A stretch of 64,000 bases of DNA from Roseiarcus sp036488815 (GTDB lineage: Bacteria; Pseudomonadota; Alphaproteobacteria; Rhizobiales; Beijerinckiaceae), in the NCBI GenBank assembly GCA_036488815.1, contig DASXGX010000042.1, forward strand, positions 1 to 64,000, written 5' to 3'. The translations under genes were made by a program, and so were the position numbers. Below, one piece after another: positions 16,834-23,988 of this stretch (its first letter is position 1; each line of letters begins with the position of its first letter). The notes below the pieces were generated by a model. That model had not been told where the DNA came from. It ran no database searches and worked only from the letters and a program-made list of their open reading frames with translations.

Positions 16834-17772
16834 ATGTCTTTGGGTAAAATCTCTGCGGCCGCGATGCTTCTGGCGCTGGCGGCGCCGGGAGTCGCATTGG
16901 CCGACGACGCCAAGCTCTCGATCGGCATCGTCACTTTCTCGACCTCCGACATCGACACCAACCGTATGGTCGATTCCATGACCGACGACGCGAAGGCGCG
17001 CGGCTGGACCGTCACCAACGTCAATGCGCGCGGCGAACCGCTGCAGGCCAACACCGCCATCAAGCAACTCGTGACAAAGAAGGTCGATGCGATCATCGTC
17101 ACGGTGTTCGATTCGAATTCGTTGGCCTCCGGCATTGCCGCCGCGAAGGACGCTGGCGTTCCGATCCTCTCGGCGGGCGGCGGATTGGCCCCCGGCGTCG
17201 CCCTCGCCGCCAGCACCGGCGCCGCGCAGCCGGTGGTCGATCTGATGCTCAAGGATCTGCACGGCGCCGGCACGGCGCTTGATCTGTCCTACCATCCCGG
17301 CGTTCCCTGCCGCGAGCGCGCCGACGCTTTCGATGCGGCGATGAGGGCCAATCCGGGCATCAAGGCGACCAGCCACGAGATCGACATTCAAAGTTCGGCC
17401 GCATCCTCTCAGGCCGCGACCTCGGCCTGGCTCAGCGCCAACGCCAAAGCGACCGGCCCGTTCGCCATCTTCAATTGCTACGACGACAATGCGATGGGCG
17501 CGATCGCCGCTCTCAAGCAGAACGACCGCAAGGACGTGAAGGTCTACTCGTTCAACGCTACGGCGCCGGCGATCCACGCCGTGCGCGAAGGATGGATGAC
17601 GGCGACGTTGACCGTCGATCTGAAGTCGGCGGGCAAGATGCTGGTCGACGCGATCCCGGAAATCCGCAAGGAAGGCGCCGCCTGGAAGCCGAAGTCGTTC
17701 ATCCCCGACCACATAATCGTCACCAAGGACAACGTCGACGACTTCGTCAAGGCGCACCCGGATCGCGAGTGA
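16834..17772 (+). CDS. Sugar-type ABC transporter, periplasmic substrate-binding protein
   Basis: A 312-residue periplasmic binding protein of the ribose/fructose (CUT2, Peripla_BP_4) type. A Sec signal peptide is present (MSLGKISAAAMLLALAAPGVALA, cut before DDAKLSIG). The mature fold shows IGIVTFSTSDIDTNRMVDSM, VDAIIVTVFDSNSLASGIAAA and AIFNCYDDNAMGAIAAL, as in RbsB/FrcB. A strong GGGG-rich ribosome site precedes the ATG. First gene of an operon with permease, ATPase, cyclase and amidase, so the ligand is probably the compound those hydrolases act on rather than a simple sugar. Confidence 0.88.
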   Translation: MSLGKISAAAMLLALAAPGVALADDAKLSIGIVTFSTSDIDTNRMVDSMTDDAKARGWTVTNVNARGEPLQANTAIKQLVTKKVDAIIVTVFDSNSLASGIAAAKDAGVPILSAGGGLAPGVALAASTGAAQPVVDLMLKDLHGAGTALDLSYHPGVPCRERADAFDAAMRANPGIKATSHEIDIQSSAASSQAATSAWLSANAKATGPFAIFNCYDDNAMGAIAALKQNDRKDVKVYSFNATAPAIHAVREGWMTATLTVDLKSAGKMLVDAIPEIRKEGAAWKPKSFIPDHIIVTKDNVDDFVKAHPDRE

Positions 17773-17850
17773 GAACCGTTGGCAGAAAAGCGCGATTCGG
17801 CCGGTCCGCCGGCCGGGTCGTCGCGCGAAGGTAAAGAGGATGGCATTGAG

Positions 17851-18915
17851 ATGAAAACTGCGGACCCGGCGCGCGAAGCGGCGGCGAAGGCGACGCCCCG
17901 CGCTTCCGGCGCGCCCGTTTCCGCCGGCGGGGCCGCCTCGTTGGTGAGGGCATGGCGCAAGCCAGGGTCCGGCCTCGCCAGGTTCCTGGGCGCCTACGGC
18001 ACGATCTTCGCCCTCGTGCTGATGATCGCGATCTTCAGCGCCGTCCAGCCCGACACGTTCGCGACGTTCGGCAATTTCAAAAACATCCTGAACGACATGG
18101 CGATCAGCGCGATCGTCGCGGCCGGCTTGACGGTGCCGCTCGTCGGCGGCGATTTCGATCTGAGCATCGGCTATGTCTGCAGCTTTGCCGGTCTTCTGGT
18201 CGTCGGCCTGCTCAGCGGCAACCAGTGGCCTATCCCTGTCGCGGTCCTGGCCGTCATCGGCGTCGGCGTCGTGATCGGCGTCGTGAACGGGCTGATCGTC
18301 TCGAAGATCGGCGTCAACGCCTTCATTGCGACGCTCGGCACCGGCACCATGGTCGTCGGCCTCAACTACGCTTATTCCGGCGGCGTTCCGCTGCAGCTCA
18401 CCCACGGCCTGTCCTTCACGGACGTGGCGCTCGGCCGGATATGGGGCGTTCCGCATCTCGTCATCATCATGGCGGTGGTGCTCGTGCTGCTGTGGGTCCT
18501 GTTGAACCGCACGGTCCAGGGGCAACACATCAAGGCGATCGGCGTCAGCGCGGAGAACGCGCGCCGCGCCGGCATCGCGGTCGATCGCAGCCGCATCGTC
18601 GCCTTCGCGATCGCCGGCGGCTGCGCCGCCACCGCGGGCGTGCTGATGGCCTCCAACCTCGGATCGGGCCAAGTCGCCGCAGGCGACGGCTTCATGCTGA
18701 CGTCCTTCGCCGCGGCGTTCCTCGGCTCGGCCGCGTTGCGCGAGGGCGAGTTCCACATTCTCGGCACCTTCCTCGGCGTGATGACGGTTGCGGTCGGCAA
18801 CAACGGCCTCGCGATGATCGGCGCGCCGATCTTCACGCAATATCTGTTCTCCGGCGGCTTGCTCGTGCTCGCGGTTGCGCTCGGCGGCGTCGGGCGCCGG
18901 TTGTCGAGAAGCTGA
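17851..18915 (+). CDS. ABC transporter permease, RbsC/FrcC type
   Basis: A 354-residue inner-membrane permease of the branched-chain/ribose type (BPD_transp_2). Multiple hydrophobic spans are visible after a 60-residue cytoplasmic Ala/Arg-rich N-terminus. Conserved sequences are AAGLTVPLVGGDFDLSIG, NGLIVSKIGVNAFIATLG, the ATPase-coupling region AIGVSAENARRAGIAVDR, and FAAAFLGSAALREG. ATG 17851 is preferred over an in-frame TTG at 17779 because the extra 24 residues are low-complexity and polar. An AGAGGA lies 10 bases upstream of 17851, somewhat far, so the start remains uncertain. Confidence 0.87.
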   Translation: MKTADPAREAAAKATPRASGAPVSAGGAASLVRAWRKPGSGLARFLGAYGTIFALVLMIAIFSAVQPDTFATFGNFKNILNDMAISAIVAAGLTVPLVGGDFDLSIGYVCSFAGLLVVGLLSGNQWPIPVAVLAVIGVGVVIGVVNGLIVSKIGVNAFIATLGTGTMVVGLNYAYSGGVPLQLTHGLSFTDVALGRIWGVPHLVIIMAVVLVLLWVLLNRTVQGQHIKAIGVSAENARRAGIAVDRSRIVAFAIAGGCAATAGVLMASNLGSGQVAAGDGFMLTSFAAAFLGSAALREGEFHILGTFLGVMTVAVGNNGLAMIGAPIFTQYLFSGGLLVLAVALGGVGRRLSRS

Positions 18916-18926
18916 GGGCCAGCGCA

Positions 18927-19745
18927 ATGACGGCACAAACCGAAAATGGCGGCGCGGCTCTCGTCAGCCTGCGCAATATCGTCAAGACCTTCGGCGCCAT
19001 CGACGCGTTGAAGAACGTCTCGCTCGACCTGCGGCGCGGCGACGTCGTCGGCCTCGTCGGCGACAACGGCGCCGGCAAGTCGACGCTGGTGAAGATTCTC
19101 TCCGGCGCCTACGAGCCGACGAGCGGCGAGATTTCCATCGAGGGAGCGTCGTGCGCGCTCGCGCCGCCGGCGCAGGCGCAGCGCCTCGGCATCGAGACGG
19201 TCTATCAGGACCTCGCTCTCATCAGCAGCTTCACCGTCGCCGAGAACTTCTTCCTCGGCCGGGAGCTCGCCGTCGGCGGCGGCCCGCAACTCTTTCGCTT
19301 CATGCGTCGCGGCGCGATGACCGAGGCGGCGGTGCGAGGCCTCGAGGAACTGCACATCGAAATTCCGCGCGTGCGCACGCAGGCCGTCGACCGCATGTCG
19401 GGAGGCCAGCGCCAACTCGCGGCGATCGCGCGCGGCGCCTTCTGGGGCAGCAAGCTTCTTCTTCTCGACGAGCCGACCGCCGCGCTCGGCGTGCGCGAAT
19501 CGCGCGAGGTGCTGGATCTGATCACGCGGCTCAGCGCGCGCGGGCTGACGATCCTGATGGTCACCCACAATCTCGAGCATCTGTGGTCCGTCTGCAACCG
19601 CGTCATCGTGATGCGGCGCGGAACGAAAGTCGCCGACATGGCGAGCCGCGACACCACGATGGACGAGGTCGTCGCTTACATCACCGGCGCCAAGGGCGAA
19701 CGCAATCTCACCTCGCAGTCGATCGCCAATGGAGCCGAAGCGTGA
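18927..19745 (+). CDS. ABC transporter ATP-binding protein, FrcA type
   Basis: A 272-residue ATPase that powers the neighbouring permease. It has Walker A GDNGAGKSTL, the Q-loop in ETVYQDLALI, the signature MSGGQRQLAAIARG, Walker B KLLLLDEPTAALG and the H-loop MVTHNLEH. It carries one nucleotide-binding domain rather than the fused double ATPase of RbsA. The gene order binding protein-permease-single ATPase matches rhizobial frcBCA. Its last bases overlap the following cyclase gene as GTGA. Confidence 0.9.
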   Translation: MTAQTENGGAALVSLRNIVKTFGAIDALKNVSLDLRRGDVVGLVGDNGAGKSTLVKILSGAYEPTSGEISIEGASCALAPPAQAQRLGIETVYQDLALISSFTVAENFFLGRELAVGGGPQLFRFMRRGAMTEAAVRGLEELHIEIPRVRTQAVDRMSGGQRQLAAIARGAFWGSKLLLLDEPTAALGVRESREVLDLITRLSARGLTILMVTHNLEHLWSVCNRVIVMRRGTKVADMASRDTTMDEVVAYITGAKGERNLTSQSIANGAEA

Positions 19746-20701
19746 GCGAACCCGATCTCAAGGCGCTCGAGCGCCTGCTCGACGGTTCGCCGACCAAGTG
19801 GAGCCATTGGGGACCCGACGACGAGATCGGCGCGCTCAACTACCTGACGCCCGAGGAAGCGCGCGTCGGTCTTGCGATGGTGCGCGACGGGCGAAGCTTC
19901 ACGCTGGGCGCGCCAGTCGCGGACCCCGCGGGCGATCCCGTCTTCCCGGGCCGCTGGCCGGCGCGCCATTTCGTCGTCGCCGACAAGGCGGGGTTCCGCG
20001 CCGGCCATTGGCAGCCGTTGCCGGGCGGGCTGGAATTCGCCGACGATTACGTCACCGGCTTCGCGCAGGCCACCACGCATTGCGACGCGCTCGGCCACAT
20101 GTGGTACGCCGACAAGGTCTGGAACGGCTATTGCGCCGATTGCACCAACGGCGGCATGCGCAAGGCCGGCATCGAGCCGATCAGCGCGCACGGCATCGTC
20201 GGACGCTGCGTGCTCCTCGACATGGCGCGATTTCGCGGCCGCGACGTGCTGGGCCGCGCCGAGACCTTCGACCACAACGATCTGATGGCCTGCGCCAAAG
20301 CGCAAGGCGTCGAGATCGCGCCGCGCTCGATCCTCATGGTGCGCACGGGATGGCTCGGCGCGCTGCTGGACGGACGCGCCTCGATCGGGCCGAAATACTG
20401 GGAGCCCGGGCTCACTTTCAGCCCGGAGCTCGTCGCGTGGTTCGACGCGATGCAGATCCCGTCGCTCGTCACCGACACGCTCGCCAACGAAACCACCTAT
20501 GAGCCGAACACGGGAGTCATGCTGCCGCTGCACGGGGCGCTGATGCGCAATCTCGGCGTGGTCTTCACGGAAGCGGCGCTGCTCGACGACCTCGCGGCCG
20601 ATTGCGCCGCGGACCGCCGTTACGAGGCCTTCTTCTGCGCGAGCCCGATCAAGGTCGTCAACGGAACTGGCGGCTCGGTCAATCCGATCGTTTTGAAATA
20701 A
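19742..20701 (+). CDS. Cyclase-family metal-dependent hydrolase
   Basis: A 319-residue protein of the cyclase/kynurenine-formamidase-like superfamily. The family metal-binding motif is visible in ATTHCDALGHMWY (THxDxxxH). Further conserved blocks are WGPDDEIGALNYLTPEEA at the N-terminus and GRCVLLDMARFRGRDVL, plus HNDLMACAKAQGVEI. Members hydrolyse amides, formamides or cyclic esters/imides; the exact reaction here is unknown. Translation starts at GTG 19742, overlapping the ATPase stop codon. The pairing with an amidase suggests stepwise hydrolysis of an imported compound. Confidence 0.85.
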   Translation: MSEPDLKALERLLDGSPTKWSHWGPDDEIGALNYLTPEEARVGLAMVRDGRSFTLGAPVADPAGDPVFPGRWPARHFVVADKAGFRAGHWQPLPGGLEFADDYVTGFAQATTHCDALGHMWYADKVWNGYCADCTNGGMRKAGIEPISAHGIVGRCVLLDMARFRGRDVLGRAETFDHNDLMACAKAQGVEIAPRSILMVRTGWLGALLDGRASIGPKYWEPGLTFSPELVAWFDAMQIPSLVTDTLANETTYEPNTGVMLPLHGALMRNLGVVFTEAALLDDLAADCAADRRYEAFFCASPIKVVNGTGGSVNPIVLK

Positions 20702-20739
20702 CCCCTTCGTTTTTCCAACCCAAGGAATGGACCAACCGA

Positions 20740-22221
20740 ATGGCGACGCCGGACGACGTGACAAAGCTTTGCTTCCTGCCGGCGACGGAACTCGCCGCGC
20801 GCATTCGGCGCCGCGACATTTCGCCGGTTGAAGTGGTCGACGCGTATCTGAAGCGCATCGAACAGCGGAACCCCGTCATCAACGCTTATACACTGGTGCT
20901 CGTCGAGGAAGCGCGCGCCGCCGCACGCGAGGCGGAGCGCGCGGTCGCCGCAGGCGGCCCGCTCGGCCCGCTGCATGGCGTGCCGGTGGCGATCAAGGAT
21001 CTCGACGACGTCGCCGGCGTGCCGACCTCGATGGGCTCGCTCGCCATCCGCAATCGCGTCCCCAAGACGAGCGCGCTCGCGGTCGAGCGTCTGCTGGCCG
21101 CCGGCGCGATCATTCTCGGCAAGACCAACACGCCGGAGTTCGGCCATAAGGGCATCACCGACAATCTGCGCTTCGGACCGACGAGCACCCCGTGGGCGAT
21201 CGGGCGCAACGCCGGCGGCTCGTCGGGCGGCGGCGCCGCCGCCGTGGCGGACGGCCTCGCCGCGCTCGCCCAGGGCACCGACGGCGGCGGCTCGGTCCGC
21301 ATTCCCGCGTCCTTCAGCGGCGTCGTCGGTTTCAAGGCGTCGTTCGGCCGCATTCCCTCGGTCACGCGCCCCGACGCCTTCCTGTGGGGACACCCGTTGG
21401 TGCACATCGGCCCGATGACGCGCACGGTCGCGGATGCGGCGCTGATGGCGCAGGTCATGGCGGGGCCCCATTCGCGCGATCCGCTTTCGCTCCCGCGCGA
21501 CGGCGCGGATTACGGCGCGAGCGTCAGTGCGAGCATCGAAGGTCTGAGGGTCGCCTACAGCCCGCGGCTCGGCAGTTTCCCGGTCGATCCTCGCGTCGCC
21601 GCCGTCATCAAGCACGCCGCGACGACCCTCGCGGCGCATGGCGTTCCCGTCGACGAGGTCGAGCTCGCGATGCGTCCGCATCACAGCGTGCTCGCCGAAC
21701 TCTGGGTGCGCACGATCGCGGTGCATTACGCCGCCATCGCGCACCATCTGAAGACCGAAGGCATCGATTTGCTGGGCGCGCATCGCGACGAGCTGACCCC
21801 TGACTTCCGCGACATGATGGAATCGGTGCGCAATCTCTCGGCGGTCGACCACACGCTCGACGACGTGCTGCGCACCGAGGTGCACGATGCGCTGGAGGAC
21901 GTGCTCGACCGCTACGACGTCATCATCTCGCCGACCCTCGCGGTTCCCCCGGTGCCCAACGCGACTGACGGCAACACCCGCGGCCCGCGCGAGATCAATG
22001 GCGAAGCGGTCGATCCGCTGATCGGCTGGTGCATGACCTATCCGATCAACTTCACCGGCCATCCCGCAATCTCCGTACCCGCCGGCTTGACCAGCGACGG
22101 TCTGCCGGTCGGGCTCCAGATCATCGGCCGGCGTCATTCCGAAGCGACGGTGCTGGCGATGGCCGGCGCCTTCGAGCGGATGAAGCCCTGGTTCGCCTCC
22201 TACCCGGGCCTCGCCGGCTAA
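20740..22221 (+). CDS. Amidase signature family hydrolase
   Basis: A 493-residue amidase. The Ser-cisSer-Lys triad is readable: Lys86 in AIKDLDDVAG, the serine pair at 161-162 in GGSSGGGAAA, and the nucleophile Ser185 in TDGGGSVRIPAS. Such enzymes hydrolyse C-N amide bonds; GatA is excluded because no gatB/gatC partner is present and the context is catabolic. The ATG at 20740 lies 38 bases after the cyclase stop; AAGGA is 13 bases upstream, a poor distance. It closes the transporter operon and is followed by a clear terminator. Confidence 0.88.
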   Translation: MATPDDVTKLCFLPATELAARIRRRDISPVEVVDAYLKRIEQRNPVINAYTLVLVEEARAAAREAERAVAAGGPLGPLHGVPVAIKDLDDVAGVPTSMGSLAIRNRVPKTSALAVERLLAAGAIILGKTNTPEFGHKGITDNLRFGPTSTPWAIGRNAGGSSGGGAAAVADGLAALAQGTDGGGSVRIPASFSGVVGFKASFGRIPSVTRPDAFLWGHPLVHIGPMTRTVADAALMAQVMAGPHSRDPLSLPRDGADYGASVSASIEGLRVAYSPRLGSFPVDPRVAAVIKHAATTLAAHGVPVDEVELAMRPHHSVLAELWVRTIAVHYAAIAHHLKTEGIDLLGAHRDELTPDFRDMMESVRNLSAVDHTLDDVLRTEVHDALEDVLDRYDVIISPTLAVPPVPNATDGNTRGPREINGEAVDPLIGWCMTYPINFTGHPAISVPAGLTSDGLPVGLQIIGRRHSEATVLAMAGAFERMKPWFASYPGLAG

Positions 22222-22264
22222 CGAACTCCCTGCGTCCATCTTCGGATGGGCGACCTCCCAACTT

Positions 22265-22289
22265 GGGCGTCCGCGAGGGCGCCCTTTTT
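22265..22289 (+). terminator. Rho-independent terminator of the ABC-cyclase-amidase operon
   Basis: GGGCG (22265-22269) pairs with CGCCC (22280-22284) around a 10-base loop, followed directly by TTTTT (22285-22289). It begins 43 bases after the amidase stop. Confidence 0.7.
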
Positions 22290-22368
22290 CTTTGAGGCTG
22301 TTTCTCGCTCGCGTCTATGAAGCCCGCGAAAGCAACCCGGTGGAGTTTTCTGCAGTTTGGTGAAGCGT

Positions 22369-22471
22369 CCCTCACCCCAACCCCTCTCCCGCAAGCGGGA
22401 GAGGGGCGTTGCCGCCGCTTAATCGCTTCTCCCACTTGCGGGAGAAGGTGGCGCGAAGCGCCGCATGAGGG
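22369..22471. repeat. Intergenic double-hairpin repeat (copy 2, inverted)
   Basis: It contains CCCTCACCCCAA, then CCCCTCTCCCGC-AA-GCGGGAGAGGGG, then CTTCTCCCAC-TT-GCGGGAGAAGG, and ends GCCGCATGAGGG. This is the same layout as 9926-10035 read on the other strand. It fills most of the 319-base gap between the amidase and rok genes; the rest of that gap holds the terminator and nothing else recognisable. Confidence 0.8.
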
Positions 22472-22540
22472 CTCTACGATTCCATCACACTGCAGCGCTC
22501 TAGGAGAGGTTCGCCGCGGCGGTCTCGACCCCCGCGGCCG

Positions 22541-23821
22541 TCACAGCTGAAACTGCAGCAGGTCCGACAGCACCAGTCCCGCCGCGCCCAGCAAGGCGGC
22601 CCGGTCTTCCGTTTCGCCCGTCGCGAACACGATCTCGCCGCCGGGATGCGAGGGCACCATTCGGCGGACGTGGCCAATGATCGCGTCGATCATGGTCTTG
22701 CCGCCGCCGACGACGTCGCCGTGCAGGATGAAGAAGTTCGGCGCGACGGTCTGCTGCAAATTTGCGATGCCGACCGCGACGTTGCGCGCGTAGCGATCGA
22801 TCAGCCCGGTCGCGGCGGAATCGCCGGCTTCGGCAAGCGCGACCAGACGTCGCGAATCGATCGAGTCGGCGTCGGGCAGGCCGGCGGCGCGAGCCTCCCG
22901 GCGCAGCCAGCCGAGGGTGGCGATCGTATCCCAGCAGCCGCGCCGTCCGCAGCGGCATAGCTCGCCGTCGATTTGCACGAAGGTGTGCCCGAGCTCGCCG
23001 CCCGCGCCGGCGGGCCCGCGATGGAGGTGTCCGTCGAGATAGAGCGCGCCGCCGAGGACTTCGCCCGTGTAGACCACCGCGAAGTCGCGTACGCCGCGTC
23101 CTTTGCCGAACCATCGATCGCCGACGAGCAGCGCCCTCGGATGATGATCCACCGTCACGGGAACTTGGAAGCGTCGGTTCAGATCGTCGCCGAGCGGAAA
23201 GCCGTCGAGCGCCGGCGCCAGGTTGACGGCGACGACCACGCGCCGGTTGGTGTCCACCATGCCGCCGACCGCGACGCCGATGCCGAGCGGCGCGCGCCGC
23301 GCGACGGCGAACAGTCTGGCGATGCAGTCGACGATCGCCTCCAGCAGTTCGGCGCGACTACCTGCGTCGGTCGGCAACTTCGCCTCGTGTTCCGCCTCGA
23401 TCCGGCCCTCCAGCGTGACGAGCGAGGCGCGGATCGAGCCGGGCATCAGCAGGACGCCGCAAATCGGCTGGGCGTCGGGCGAGAACCACAATGGACGCGC
23501 CGGCTTGCCGCCGACTTGGGTGGGCGGGATCGGCTTGCCCTCGACCAGGATCTGGCCGTCCAGCAACGGCTGCACGATGCCGGAGATGGTGGTGCGGTTG
23601 ACGCCGGCCTGCCGCGCCAGTTCGACCCGGCTGGTCGGGCCGAGATCGAACAGCGCCTGCAAGACGCGGCCGCGATTGGTCGAGCCGACCAGCGAGGAGG
23701 ACAGAAGCGGGCGGCGGGCGTTGGCCGCCCGGCCGGATTCCCGCGGCTCGCCGTCGGCGAGGCCCGGCCGAAACGGTGCGGCGCGGCCCGTTGTAAACAA
23801 GTCGTCGGTGTCCATCGCCAT
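22541..23821 (-). CDS. ROK family transcriptional regulator
   Basis: About 426 residues. An N-terminal winged helix-turn-helix (NRGRVLQALFDLGPTSRVEL, then NRTTISGIVQPLLDG) is followed by a sugar-kinase-like ROK domain with GGELGHTFVQIDGE and the zinc-binding CRCGRRGC motif. ROK repressors sense sugars or their derivatives. Upstream ATGs at 23821 and 23815 and a GTG at 23830 are all possible; none has a clear ribosome site, so the first ATG is used. It faces the ABC-cyclase-amidase operon and is its most likely regulator. Confidence 0.87.
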   Translation of the reverse strand: MAMDTDDLFTTGRAAPFRPGLADGEPRESGRAANARRPLLSSSLVGSTNRGRVLQALFDLGPTSRVELARQAGVNRTTISGIVQPLLDGQILVEGKPIPPTQVGGKPARPLWFSPDAQPICGVLLMPGSIRASLVTLEGRIEAEHEAKLPTDAGSRAELLEAIVDCIARLFAVARRAPLGIGVAVGGMVDTNRRVVVAVNLAPALDGFPLGDDLNRRFQVPVTVDHHPRALLVGDRWFGKGRGVRDFAVVYTGEVLGGALYLDGHLHRGPAGAGGELGHTFVQIDGELCRCGRRGCWDTIATLGWLRREARAAGLPDADSIDSRRLVALAEAGDSAATGLIDRYARNVAVGIANLQQTVAPNFFILHGDVVGGGKTMIDAIIGHVRRMVPSHPGGEIVFATGETEDRAALLGAAGLVLSDLLQFQL

Positions 23822-23988
23822 CCATACCACGGCATGTCGGCGCCCGTCGGCGCGATGACGCCAGCCCCCCTTTTACTCCACGCCCGGATGCGACACGAGC
23901 AAATCCCCTCCTCATGCACAGGGGCGGACCGCTTCCAATGGAAGATCAGACCGCCGCCCCGACAGATGACAGGCAGGTCCCGCTCTGG

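Noticed and set aside
16663..18936. A 757-codon minus-strand open frame across the transporter genes
   Set aside because: Runs opposite two recognised transporter genes, and its sequence is low-complexity charged residues.
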